Assembly: GCF_008084145.1 (NCBI RefSeq)
Contig: NZ_VSDO01000006.1
Coordinates: forward strand, 93,180-157,179
DNA from: Paenibacillus faecis
GTDB lineage: Bacteria; Bacillota; Bacilli; Paenibacillales; Paenibacillaceae
Length of the DNA: 64,000 nt
Direction: 5' to 3'
The notes beneath the pieces are model-generated. The model saw only the letters and a program-made list of their open reading frames with translations. It was not told the origin of the DNA and did no database searches. Of the stretch, positions 51,561-60,484 are shown piece by piece. A program made the translations under genes and the position numbers. Position 1 is the first letter of the stretch. Each line of letters starts with the position of its first letter.

Positions 51561-51795
51561 CGAAGTGCTTCGTTTATAGCTCCGGAGTTAGCCTACGCTT
51601 TCAAACCGTCCGATACTTCCTCCCCTTCAAAGTTAAGTATAAGACCATTTAAGTTTGATAGCTTCAATTCAGCATACAATCAGTATGTATGTAAACGTGC
51701 AGCCTATAAATTTATAGGAAATAAGGATTGGATGATTTTTCCCTACCCTAGTAAGCTTGTGTCACCAAGGGAATAGCGGATGGAGGTTGAATTCT

Positions 51796-52191
51796 ATGAA
51801 AGCTAATCATGTCCAGGATCGCACAGCGTTATCGGGGAAATTAATAAGTGTCTTAAATTCGCGTTCTTTGGAACGCACACATCCGAGATTGGCAGGGATG
51901 CTATTGCCTGGACTCTCCGTTTTGGACGTTGGCTGCGGCACCGGTGCGATCACCCGAGGCATTGCCGAAGCTGTAGGGCCCTCAGGCCATGTTGTCGGCA
52001 TGGATGCCAATCCGCAGTTGATCGAACAAGCCCGTCAAATGCATGGCTCCGTTCCAAACTTGACTTTCCAAGTAGGCGATATTTATCACCTTGATTACAA
52101 GGAAGCTTTCGATCTCGTCACATGCGCCAGATTGCTTGTTTGGCTCTCCGACCCAATGGGGGCCTTAATGAGCATGATGGAGGAGACATAA
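51796..52191 (+). pseudogene. SAM-dependent methyltransferase, truncated
   Basis: 131 residues covering the N-terminal Rossmann part: VLDVGCGTGAITRGIAEAVG (SAM loop), VVGMDANPQLI and FDLVTCARLLVWLSDP. It stops where the second half of a class I methyltransferase should continue, so about half the protein is missing. TGGAGGT precedes the ATG. Either a decayed gene or a short paralogue; the former is more likely. Confidence 0.65.
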
Positions 52192-52494
52192 CGGTAGCAG
52201 CCGCTTCTTCTGCAAAATCATGAATAATTCGAACAATTAATCCGGTGAATTAATGAGATGAATTAATGTCGGGTTTTGTCGAAGGGGGCTGATTTCTGAT
52301 ATTTAGTGGAGAGCGTATTTTGTATTATTAATGATATTAAATAACCAACATAACTCCCTATCTTGCTTAGTAATTCATCATATTAACTAACCCAGCAACC
52401 GATTTGCTTATTCGGCTCATTGGGAGACATGGTAATGCAACAGGCCACGCCATTCCTTTCGGAATGCGAGGCCTGTTTTTCGTCCATTAACGAC
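52192..52494. other. Gene-free region with a hairpin
   Basis: AT-rich, no gene recognised. A strong hairpin AACAGGCC...GGCCTGTT with inner ATTCC/GGAAT lies at 52439-52477 and has a T-run only in the plus direction, although the neighbouring cyclophilin gene runs on minus. Confidence 0.5.
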
Positions 52495-53193
52495 TTACTT
52501 TTCGGTAATTTTAATTTCTTTGATTTGCACTTTTTCTGTCGGAGAGCTTGGTTCCCCGGAATAGGGATTCGCTTCGACAGGGGTGGCGGCAATCGCGTCG
52601 ACCACATCCATACCTTCCGTCACCTTGCCGAAGATCGTGTAATTCGGCGTCTGGTTTAAATTGCGGCTATCGTCACCGGTACAGATAAAAAACTGACTTC
52701 CGTTCGTATCGGGTCCGGCGTTGGCCATGGCGACAATCCCGGGCTCGTACGTAAAGTTTGTTTTTTCATCTTCAAATTGGTAGCCGGGACCGCCCGCTCC
52801 GGTTCCTTCCGGGTCTCCGGTCTGGATCATAAACGTCTGAATGATTCGGTGGAAGACTACGTCGTTGTAAAAACCTTGCCGGGCCAGAAAGACGAAATTG
52901 TTCACGGTTTTCGGGGCGTCCTTGGCAAAAAGTTCAATTTTGAAGTTACCCTTTGATGTCGTAAATTCAGCCTCGTAGGATTTGCCGGTGTCGATTTCCA
53001 TCGCTGGCGGGGTATCCCAGCTTAATTTCTTTTCCGGTTCCTGCGGCTCAGCAGCCGGTGACGCTGGCTCTGTTGTTCCTTGCGATTGCTCCGCCGATTC
53101 ACCCGTTTTCTCACTGTATTTACTGCAGCCGCTAAATAGGATTGCAGCAAATAGCAGTATAAAGACGGGCATCACTACAAACTTTTTTCTCAT
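52495..53193 (-). CDS. Cyclophilin-type peptidyl-prolyl isomerase, lipoprotein
   Basis: 232 residues. Lipobox LFSGC after a signal peptide, a Glu/Pro/Ala-rich linker, then a cyclophilin domain: VVFHRIIQTFMIQTGDPEGTG (catalytic Arg), GIVAMANAGPDTNGSQFFI and NYTIFGKVTEGMDVVDAI. It would help folding of exported proteins on the outer membrane face. AAAGGAG lies upstream of the ATG. Confidence 0.93.
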   Translation of the reverse strand: MRKKFVVMPVFILLFAAILFSGCSKYSEKTGESAEQSQGTTEPASPAAEPQEPEKKLSWDTPPAMEIDTGKSYEAEFTTSKGNFKIELFAKDAPKTVNNFVFLARQGFYNDVVFHRIIQTFMIQTGDPEGTGAGGPGYQFEDEKTNFTYEPGIVAMANAGPDTNGSQFFICTGDDSRNLNQTPNYTIFGKVTEGMDVVDAIAATPVEANPYSGEPSSPTEKVQIKEIKITEK

Positions 53194-53347
53194 CTTTGCT
53201 TCATCACTCCTTTTGCAAACCTTGATCTATCATACTGATTTTCCGACAAAAAATCCAGCCAGGTGAGGGGATAAATCACCGGGAAGGCGGGGAGGTTAGG
53301 GAATAACCTTATTCGTTTGGAAGATGTTACGAAAGCGGGTGATCCTC

Positions 53348-54946
53348 ATGTCAATGCTAAACAAAATAGGGTTAATACTGACGATGATCTTGCTTTGTCT
53401 GGTTGCCAGCGGGTGTCTTAAGCAAGGTCAGACAACCAGGGAACCGGATTTGATCCGAGTTAAATCGCTGAAAGGGCGCGAGTCGAAAAAGGTCATACTC
53501 ATTGTCGCCGATTCTCTGATGCCTCAAGCCATCGAGAACGGGGTGGCAAACCAAAAGCTTCCGGCGTTTCAGTACCTGATTCAGCATGGCCAGTACTATA
53601 ACAATATGGTCAGTTCTTTTCCCACCATGTCCGTAACGATCGACAGCTCACTGCTTACCGGGGCTTATCCGGATGGCCACCGGATTCCCGGATTAACCTG
53701 GTATTCCACCGAAGATCAGGAGTTGATCAATTATGGAACGGGCCCGTTGGAAGTCGTCAGGCTAGGGATAGATCCGGTTTTGACGAATGCCGTCATCCAC
53801 TTGAACGGAAGCCATTTAAATCCCCAGTTGCCTACGATATATGAGGAATTGGCCCGTCTAGGAAGGAGAACCGGCAGTATAAACGGGCTGATTTACCGGG
53901 GAACCGAGAGTCATACATTATCTCCGCCCGCCTGGATGCATGCCCCTACCTCACTGCCCAAGTCCATTAAAGTTAAGGGACCGGACTTTCTAGCTTTAGG
54001 GAGCTTGGCCGATCCGCTTAAAGGGATTGCTAAATTGCCGGACGGTTTAACCCGGCGTATGGGGCTGAATAATGATTTTTCTGTGGCAACGGCCAATTAT
54101 TTGATCAGGAACCGCAAGCTGCCTGATTTTCTGTATGTGTATTTGCCCGACCTGGATAAGCAAATACATAAGCAAGGCCCTTCCCCGGAGGTAAAAGGCG
54201 TCCAGGAGTTGGATCGACAGCTTCAATCTCTGTTGGACAGCTTCGGTTCGCCGAAGGAAGCCCTGCAACAGGCCGTGTTCATTGTGATTGGCGACAGCGG
54301 AATGACGCCGATCCTGCCAAAACAAGATCAATCCGTCATTGATTTACGTTCTCTTTTTAAAGGGTATAATGTGCTGCAGCCGGGGGATCAGGTTTCGGAA
54401 AAGACGGAGGCGGTTCTCGCGGTCAATGAAACGATGGCTTATGTGTATGATCTTAAATCGGATAAGCTTGACACATTTGCCGGCATCCTACATGCGGATC
54501 CACGGATCGACTTCGTTTCGTGGAAGGAAGGAGACTGGATCCATGTCGTTCAGGGCGGTGGGACAACCATGCTTCGATTTAAAAAAGATGGCCCTCTGAC
54601 CGACCTTTATCGGCAAAACTGGTCCGTTGATCAAGATACTTCCATCCTGGACTTAACCATAGACACCGCCCAACGCAAATTAGACTACGGCCGTTATCCG
54701 GATGTACTGCGTAGGCTATACGGGGCCTTACATTCCCACCCCGGAAATTTCCTGGTTGTCACCGCCAAACCCGGTTACGAACTGGCGGACACCAGTTCGC
54801 CGACACATCCGGGAGGGGGAGGGCACGGATCTTTCGGTAAGGAAGAGTCGCTGGTTCCCCTGATCATAAGCGGTACGGAAAAACGGCCGCAGCATTTACG
54901 GATCGTCGATCTCAAAGATTTTCTGCTCCAAGTGGTAACCCAGTGA
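53348..54946 (+). CDS. Type I phosphodiesterase/nucleotide pyrophosphatase-like lipoprotein
   Basis: 532 residues with a lipobox (LVASGC). The alkaline-phosphatase-type fold shows VILIVADSLMP (metal Asp), FPTMSVTIDSSLLTGAYPDGH (nucleophile Thr/Ser region) and the C-terminal HPGGGGHGSFGKEESLVPLIISG (metal His region). It should hydrolyse phosphodiester or pyrophosphate bonds of nucleotides or lipids outside the cell. ATG 53348 follows GCGGGTGAT; an earlier ATG at 53324 has no good ribosome site. A 9-bp hairpin GGCGATTAA/TTAATCGCC (54988-55009) follows. Confidence 0.88.
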   Translation: MSMLNKIGLILTMILLCLVASGCLKQGQTTREPDLIRVKSLKGRESKKVILIVADSLMPQAIENGVANQKLPAFQYLIQHGQYYNNMVSSFPTMSVTIDSSLLTGAYPDGHRIPGLTWYSTEDQELINYGTGPLEVVRLGIDPVLTNAVIHLNGSHLNPQLPTIYEELARLGRRTGSINGLIYRGTESHTLSPPAWMHAPTSLPKSIKVKGPDFLALGSLADPLKGIAKLPDGLTRRMGLNNDFSVATANYLIRNRKLPDFLYVYLPDLDKQIHKQGPSPEVKGVQELDRQLQSLLDSFGSPKEALQQAVFIVIGDSGMTPILPKQDQSVIDLRSLFKGYNVLQPGDQVSEKTEAVLAVNETMAYVYDLKSDKLDTFAGILHADPRIDFVSWKEGDWIHVVQGGGTTMLRFKKDGPLTDLYRQNWSVDQDTSILDLTIDTAQRKLDYGRYPDVLRRLYGALHSHPGNFLVVTAKPGYELADTSSPTHPGGGGHGSFGKEESLVPLIISGTEKRPQHLRIVDLKDFLLQVVTQ

Positions 54947-55138
54947 AGAAAATATAACATAAATAAAATTATGTAAACTATTCTACGGGCGATTAATTCC
55001 TTAATCGCCTACTCGTGGTATACGTCTGCAAATTCGAATATAATAGGGTAGAAAAAAAGCTATAGTAACGCTAGTTTTACAGGTTCAGAATCGGGGTAAA
55101 AGCATTAAAAGACTGCCTATAGAAGGGGGACTTACTGA

Positions 55139-55612
55139 TTGAAAAGACTATGGAACCGAAGGCCGCTCTTGACCAGGTTGCCCACACTTCTTTTATCCGT
55201 ATTCTTCTTATCGGCGTGTGCGGCCATTGAGAGCGTGAACCAGTCATTAAATTATGTGAATGACGCTACGGGATATATTGAGCAGGTCTCCACGGCGGGG
55301 ACGGAACTTCAGCAGATGGCCAGGAATGCGGTCAACAACCCCGATATCACGGCCCAATTTCAGGACAAATTGGATCAGCTTCAAACGAAGGCCAACGAAT
55401 TCAAACAACTGGATCCGCCGGCTATTGGCGAGGCCGTTCATGAGAAGTTACTTTCCTATAACGAGCAGTTGATTACTTCGGTCACTCAATTTAAAGAAAC
55501 GTTGGCTGCGCAAGGCTTTACTCTTGAGAACTGGGAACAAACCGGGATCCCCAGCCTCATTGAAAATATTAATAATATTAAACAGCAGTTGGGCGAGCTT
55601 GGTGGAGGATAA
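55139..55612 (+). CDS. DUF6376 family lipoprotein
   Basis: 157 residues. Signal peptide ending SACAA (lipobox-like LSAC), then a helical coiled region: IESVNQSLNYVNDATGYIEQ. The family is common in Bacillales, small and of unknown role, often in operons with cell-envelope genes. TTG start at 55139 after AAGGGGGAC. A -10 TATAAT lies at 55039-55044. Confidence 0.75.
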   Translation: MKRLWNRRPLLTRLPTLLLSVFFLSACAAIESVNQSLNYVNDATGYIEQVSTAGTELQQMARNAVNNPDITAQFQDKLDQLQTKANEFKQLDPPAIGEAVHEKLLSYNEQLITSVTQFKETLAAQGFTLENWEQTGIPSLIENINNIKQQLGELGGG

Positions 55613-55624
55613 GTGATTGAAGAA

Positions 55625-55672
55625 AAATCCTGCTCCGGTCTTATAAGAGAAATCGGGGCAGGATCACTTTTC
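55625..55672 (-). terminator. Terminator of the ManC-type gene
   Basis: ATCCTGCCCCG...CGGAGCAGGAT stem on the minus strand with T-run (TTTTTC), directly after the stop at 55680. Confidence 0.8.
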
Positions 55673-55679
55673 GTCCGAT

Positions 55680-57050
55680 CTAATCCGGTTTTTGTGCCCG
55701 TTCAACAATATCCTTCCAGTCGTATCCTTCCAATGGCATATCGTCTACATTCAACGTTTCCCCGCAACGCACTTCCAAAATCTCCATACCCGTTTCGGTC
55801 CCTATGGCATAACTTCCTTGGGAAGTGATGGAGAATTGGTCGCCCGCCTTTACCTCAAATGCCTGGCCGTCAAGAATCACTTGGCCGCTTCCGGAAAGTA
55901 CAGTCCAGGCCTTAAATCCTGTCCGATGACAGCGCAAACCGATATGATTGCCGGGGAAAAGCGTCAGCTTCACGGTAAGAACGTCAGTGCTTCCTCCGCC
56001 GGGAAACCTGTCGATCACCCGGTAGTTGCCCCACTTTGTTTCCTCATACATCGGCTCCATTGGAGCATCACCCAATTGAGCCTTAATTTCATTGGAGGAT
56101 GTTTTGTCGGCGATCAAAATGCCATCCGGACTTGCGGCTGCGATGATCCCGGGAACTCCGAGTACATGAATCGGATAGGGGAGTTCGTTGACGATATGGG
56201 AGCCCGGGGAATGGCCAGAGATGCTTCCATTGCCGCATACGTTGGCATCCAGCAGTTGGGATAAAGCCTCCCAGCTTCCGATATCTCGCCACACTCCCGT
56301 GTAAGGCAAGACAACGGCATTTTTCGTTTGCTCCGCGACTTGTTTGTCGAAGCTCCTCTCCGGCAGCTGTTCGTAAATACGAAGCAAATCGTCAAAATGG
56401 GCCGGCATCCCGGCGTTCTCCATGCTGGCCAGCATAAAAGACGTTTTAAAAGCATATACCCCGCAGTTCCACAACGCTTTCCGCCCCAAAAGGGTTTCGG
56501 CTAAGCCGGAATCCGGCTTCTCCAAAAATTCAGCCACGGGAATAAACCCGCTACGGTCACGATTTCCCGGCAAGATGTATCCGTACTGATCCGAAGCATG
56601 CGTAGGCGTGGTTCCGATTAAGGCAATATCGGATTTTGCGGCCTTCAGGAGATCCGGAAGCAGCTTAAAAGTTGCGAAAAAATCGTCTCCGGCGAAGACG
56701 TCCGCCGGCGCAATACAGATAATATCGTCCGCCCGGACCTTCAGACGGGATTGCAGGTATACTGTGGCCAATGCGGCGGCCGTAAAAGTCCCTCGCTTGA
56801 AAGGTTCGCCTATGATCGGAATCAAACCTTTGGTATGCCGGGACGCCAGGCCGGCCTGATTTTGCTGGGAAACTAGAAGCGTGGAACGCAGCAAGTCGGT
56901 TTGATCCAATTGACGGCACACCCTGCCAAGCATGGATTCTCTGCCTCCTTCGGGGGAAGGAAGCAGTTCCACAAACAATTTGGACCGCTGCTCATTGGAG
57001 AGAGGCCAGAGCCTTTTGCCGGCACCGCCGCACAGCAGTATTAGATGCAT
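55680..57050 (-). CDS. Mannose-1-phosphate guanylyltransferase / mannose-6-phosphate isomerase (ManC type)
   Basis: 456 residues. The N-terminal nucleotidyltransferase domain (about 1-330) opens LILLCGGAGKRLWPLS (nucleotide loop) and has PADVFAGD and EFLEKPD. A C-terminal cupin domain (about 345-456: VKLTLFPGNHIGLRCH and ILEVRCGETLNVDDM) corresponds to the isomerase or binding part. It makes GDP-mannose for cell-surface glycans. AAGGAGGAAGCGC precedes the ATG. It follows the DUF6492-like gene by 14 bases on the same strand. Confidence 0.9.
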   Translation of the reverse strand: MHLILLCGGAGKRLWPLSNEQRSKLFVELLPSPEGGRESMLGRVCRQLDQTDLLRSTLLVSQQNQAGLASRHTKGLIPIIGEPFKRGTFTAAALATVYLQSRLKVRADDIICIAPADVFAGDDFFATFKLLPDLLKAAKSDIALIGTTPTHASDQYGYILPGNRDRSGFIPVAEFLEKPDSGLAETLLGRKALWNCGVYAFKTSFMLASMENAGMPAHFDDLLRIYEQLPERSFDKQVAEQTKNAVVLPYTGVWRDIGSWEALSQLLDANVCGNGSISGHSPGSHIVNELPYPIHVLGVPGIIAAASPDGILIADKTSSNEIKAQLGDAPMEPMYEETKWGNYRVIDRFPGGGSTDVLTVKLTLFPGNHIGLRCHRTGFKAWTVLSGSGQVILDGQAFEVKAGDQFSITSQGSYAIGTETGMEILEVRCGETLNVDDMPLEGYDWKDIVERAQKPD

Positions 57051-57064
57051 GATGCGCTTCCTCC

Positions 57065-57880
57065 TTAAGCCCGGGAGACCTTGCTGTATATTTTTCGTTT
57101 ATGAAAAGAGAGGGAGCGGTATTTGAGGGCCTGCCTGCGGATTTGTTTTTCGTTTAAAGAAGAAGCGTTCGAACTCAGGCTTTTGTTCCTGGCGCTTTTA
57201 AGCAGCACACTGCCCGGAGCCAGCGCATACAGATAGTTGGCGTAAGTTTCGTACTCGGAGAAACCGAACTGCTTCTTCTTGTTGATACAGTGGATAATCG
57301 CCCGATACCACGGCATCCGATGCTTGGCTTCGATTTTCTTCTTCAGCGAAGCGAGCTTCGTTTTTTCGAACAGCATATAATGGGTGACAAAAGATCGGGG
57401 TCTGAGCGCTTTCACCCCGAGCAGTTTTCGGTAGGTATTGAAGTACTCCGGCTGGCTCCAATCCCGGCAGTAAAAAACCGTTTTACCGCCGGCCAAGAAA
57501 GAATGGGGCGTGATCAATACAGTGTCCGCATCTATGACTAAAAAGTGATTGGCTTTAACAATTCGATCTCCGTTCATTTTGAGCAGTTGTTGATATAACC
57601 AACCTGACCGATTCCAGCGGGATGACTGATAATGGATGTCTTGTTTGGTGATGGGAAGTACGGATCTTTCATTCACAAACACGCACTTCTTATTGGCACA
57701 GAGGTTTCTGATCCTCTGGCTGGCGGGGGAAACGATATAAATTTGCCCGATGGGGTGCTGTACGTAACGGCGTAGATGATCAATGGCATAAGGGAGGGTC
57801 CCCAAATCTTTTTCAATGGCAGGTATCAGAATATCGATGACGGGCCCGTGCTTCATCCGCATTCCGGTGCGCTCCGGCAT
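57065..57880 (-). CDS. DUF6492-like glycosyltransferase-type protein
   Basis: 271 residues. It opens with a beta-strand motif DILIPAIEKDLGTLPYAI, has DADTVLITP (D-x-D) and RPRSFVTHYMLF, a pattern of GT-A-like nucleotidyl-sugar enzymes and DUF6492. It sits directly before the GDP-mannose gene, so it probably transfers a sugar to a surface or spore glycan. ATG 57880 follows CAAGGAGTTGAGGAA. Confidence 0.7.
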   Translation of the reverse strand: MPERTGMRMKHGPVIDILIPAIEKDLGTLPYAIDHLRRYVQHPIGQIYIVSPASQRIRNLCANKKCVFVNERSVLPITKQDIHYQSSRWNRSGWLYQQLLKMNGDRIVKANHFLVIDADTVLITPHSFLAGGKTVFYCRDWSQPEYFNTYRKLLGVKALRPRSFVTHYMLFEKTKLASLKKKIEAKHRMPWYRAIIHCINKKKQFGFSEYETYANYLYALAPGSVLLKSARNKSLSSNASSLNEKQIRRQALKYRSLSFHKRKIYSKVSRA

Positions 57881-58084
57881 TTCCTCAACTCCTTGCGTCA
57901 AATATCCTATCGAGTTCATGGTATGTGAAATTGAAAAAATTGGTCAGGGCATAGGTATGAATCTTATTTTATTGGAAAAAAGGCCCTTGAATCATGACTT
58001 GTTCGGCGGATCCGCATAAGATGGAATGACCTTGGGAGAACGACGAGGATGAATGACTAATTTAAAAGACGGGAGAGGTGTGGC

Positions 58085-58846
58085 GTGGGGCATGATAAGC
58101 TTCAACCTTTAAGAAGCAAAGGGTTAAAGACGAAAGTGCTGCTCAAAAACGAATCCATTCGGCGTTTTGTCCCCGATACGCAGAAATTCACCAAAGAGAA
58201 TTTACGGAGTATGATCAACCGGTACGAAATGGTTTACGTTAAACCGGACCGCGGCACTTACGGTAAGGGCGTAATAAAAGCCGAAATGGAGAATTCCCGT
58301 TATTTTGCCTATCAAATCAATCAAAAGCGCCTGACATTCAACCATTTTGACGCGTTCTATACGAGTCTTGCCCGGTTGATTCAAAAACGAAGCTACCTGA
58401 TCCAAAAAGGCATCCATCTGTTGAAGCACAATAACCGCCGATTCGATATTCGGGTGATGGTCCAATTAAGTCCGGACAATCAATGGGAAGCTACCGGAGT
58501 CATCGGCCGGCTCGGTCACCCGAAGAAAATCGTAACCAATTATCACAGCGGCGGGAAACCGATGGACGTCCATACACTGCTGAAATCTCATGTTTCCGCC
58601 TCACGGCGCGAGGCGTTAATCCAGGAAATGAAGGGGTTGGGTCTGCGAATTGCCCGGCACATGAAGAAATCCTACCCGTATTTGAGGCAGATCGGCGTTG
58701 ATATCGGCCTCGATCGGAGTCTAACCCCCTGGATTATCGAAGTGAACGTCAAACCTGACCCGTATATTTTTAATCAATTACCGGATAAGAAGATGTATCG
58801 TAAGGTAATTAGATACTATCGTTTGGGGATGAAGAAACAAAAGTAG
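58085..58846 (+). CDS. YheC/YheD family (ATP-grasp-like) protein
   Basis: 253 residues. ATP-grasp marks: VYVKPDRGTYGKGVIKAE, YLIQKGI, RRFDIRVMVQL and PWIIEVNVKPDPYIF. YheC and YheD are spore-coat-associated ATP-grasp proteins of Bacillus with unknown substrates. GTG start at 58085 after GGGAGAGGTGTGGC. It diverges from the DUF6492-like gene, so the three genes may all act on spore or surface polymers. Confidence 0.88.
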   Translation: MGHDKLQPLRSKGLKTKVLLKNESIRRFVPDTQKFTKENLRSMINRYEMVYVKPDRGTYGKGVIKAEMENSRYFAYQINQKRLTFNHFDAFYTSLARLIQKRSYLIQKGIHLLKHNNRRFDIRVMVQLSPDNQWEATGVIGRLGHPKKIVTNYHSGGKPMDVHTLLKSHVSASRREALIQEMKGLGLRIARHMKKSYPYLRQIGVDIGLDRSLTPWIIEVNVKPDPYIFNQLPDKKMYRKVIRYYRLGMKKQK

Positions 58847-58870
58847 CGGTAAGCGTATATGGGTAAAACA

Positions 58871-58910
58871 AAAAAACTCCTGTCCTTAACTGGATCATGG
58901 AGTTTTTTGG
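58871..58910 (+). terminator. Terminator after YheC/D gene
   Basis: AAAAAACTCC/GGAGTTTTTT stem with 18-base loop and T-run, about 25 bases after the stop. Confidence 0.75.
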
Positions 58911-59003
58911 GTGCGGATGCAATTAAACCAAACAATAGAAACCTGGTTTCGAATGCAACCGGATAATTTGAAGTGGAGAACGTTAGCGTTCGTCCTCTAG
59001 GCA

Positions 59004-59028
59004 GGCTGCCCAATCGGCAGCCTTTTTT
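59004..59028 (+). terminator. Second terminator in the YheC/TetR gap
   Basis: GGCTGCC-CAATC-GGCAGCC with TTTTTT. No gene of more than 30 codons ends just before it; perhaps a relic or a short transcript. Confidence 0.7.
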
Positions 59029-59081
59029 GTATTCTGCTGAAACATGGCCGGTAATAGAAATATCACTTGTAACGAAGTCCA

Positions 59082-59126
59082 TTGACATCATGACTTTTCG
59101 GTCATATTATATGACTATTAAGTCAT
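59082..59126 (+). promoter_or_regulatory. TetR promoter with two operators
   Basis: TTGACA (59082-59087), 17 bases, TATTAT (59105-59110). Two copies of ATGACT-n4-rGTCAT: ATGACTTTTCGGTCAT (59090-59105) between -35 and -10, and ATGACTATTAAGTCAT (59111-59126) after the -10. TetR binding should shut off the whole operon. Confidence 0.8.
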
Positions 59127-59147
59127 AATGAATGCGGAGGAATTACA

Positions 59148-59783
59148 TTGCCTAAAAGAACCTTTAACCGACTGGACGACGACAAAAAAGAAAGAGTCAT
59201 GCGAGCGGCCATTGAAGAATTTCAGGCCCATGGCTTCGAACAGGCAAAAATAGAAGTGATCGCCCAAAATGCGGGAGTAGCCAAGGGCAGCATCTATCAA
59301 TACTTTGACGATAAAAAGGATTTGTTTTTATATTCTGTCACATGGGGGCTGAATTATTTTATGAAGGCGATCGACAGACAAACCCCATTGAAGGATATGG
59401 ATGTTTATGATTACTTTCTATCTGGAAACCGTGAACGGTTTGAGCTGTTGAAGAAAGAGCCTCTGCTTGTTGCGTTTTCCATGGATATCGTCTCGGGCAA
59501 ATACGGCAGCCTGACGAAGGAAGCCAATAGCGAATTAAACAGGGTCGGTGAGGAATATGAGCTAAAGCTGATTGCCAACGGCAAAAAAAGAGGAACGATC
59601 CGCAACGACCTGGACGACAGCATTCTATTGCTGTTTTTTCAGGGGGTAACGGAAAAATTTACTGCTACCATTATAGCAAAGGCCAAGGAGTTTGAGGGCG
59701 AGCTTACGGAAGAACAATTTAACGAGATGGAGAGCCTTTTGAAAAGCATGGTCGCCTTATTAAAACAAGGAATGGAGAGATAA
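59148..59783 (+). CDS. TetR family repressor
   Basis: 211 residues. The N-terminal helix-turn-helix shows KKERVMRAAIEEFQAHGFEQ, KIEVIAQNAGVAKGSIYQYFDDKKDLF. Start TTG at 59148 after GCGGAGGAATTACA. First gene of a three-gene unit with an ABC exporter, and its promoter holds two palindromic operators, so it represses its own operon until a ligand arrives. Confidence 0.93.
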   Translation: MPKRTFNRLDDDKKERVMRAAIEEFQAHGFEQAKIEVIAQNAGVAKGSIYQYFDDKKDLFLYSVTWGLNYFMKAIDRQTPLKDMDVYDYFLSGNRERFELLKKEPLLVAFSMDIVSGKYGSLTKEANSELNRVGEEYELKLIANGKKRGTIRNDLDDSILLLFFQGVTEKFTATIIAKAKEFEGELTEEQFNEMESLLKSMVALLKQGMER

Positions 59784-59785
59784 CT

Positions 59786-60484
59786 ATGTTTATTGCGGTA
59801 AAGAATTTGAAAAAGAGCTACACTACGGGCAAAAGCAAAACCGAGATATTGAAAGGGGTAAGTCTTGGGCTTGAAAAAGGGCAGACAGGCGTCATACTCG
59901 GCCCGTCCGGCTCGGGAAAATCAACGCTGATGAACATTATTGGCGGCGTGGACCTTGCGGACAGCGGCAGTATCCGTGTCGACGGCTTGGAGCTTGCTGC
60001 GCTTAACGACGATCAGCTGACGGATTACCGCAGGGATTCGGTCGGCTTTATATTTCAGTTTTACAATCTCGTACCGAATCTTACCGTCATGGAAAATATC
60101 GAAGTGGTAGCCAATATTTCAAAAGCTCCGCTGGATATGGATACGGTGCTGAAAGCGGTTGGCCTGGAAACGAAAAAAAGGAATTTCCCAAGGGAGCTAT
60201 CCGGAGGCGAGCAGCAGCGTGTCGCGATAGCCCGCGCCATTGTCAAGAACCCGAAGCTGCTTTTGTGCGACGAACCGACCGGTGCGCTGGATTATGAGAC
60301 GTCCCGCAGTGTGCTTTCTCTTTTGCAGAGAATAAACCGCGATTTGGGAACGACCATCCTGATGATTACCCACAACACAGCTATCGGCGATATGGCGAAT
60401 GTGGTCTACAAGGTGCGCAGCGGAGAGATTGTGGAAACGATCCGGCATGAAGAAACAACAGCAGCAGAAAGGATTGAGTGGTGA
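59786..60484 (+). CDS. ABC transporter ATP-binding protein (MacB/LolD type)
   Basis: 232 residues. Walker A LGPSGSGKSTLMN, Q-loop FIFQFYNLVPNL, signature LSGGEQQRVAIARA, Walker B LLLCDEPTGALD and switch His in MITHN. This is the type VII exporter group that powers FtsX-like permeases in antimicrobial-peptide or lipid handling. Two bases after the TetR stop and one base of overlap with the permease. Confidence 0.95.
   Translation: MFIAVKNLKKSYTTGKSKTEILKGVSLGLEKGQTGVILGPSGSGKSTLMNIIGGVDLADSGSIRVDGLELAALNDDQLTDYRRDSVGFIFQFYNLVPNLTVMENIEVVANISKAPLDMDTVLKAVGLETKKRNFPRELSGGEQQRVAIARAIVKNPKLLLCDEPTGALDYETSRSVLSLLQRINRDLGTTILMITHNTAIGDMANVVYKVRSGEIVETIRHEETTAAERIEW

Noticed and set aside
51537..51776. 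79-codon frame after the GNAT terminator
   Set aside because: It starts inside a terminator stem, has no ribosome site and no recognised motif.
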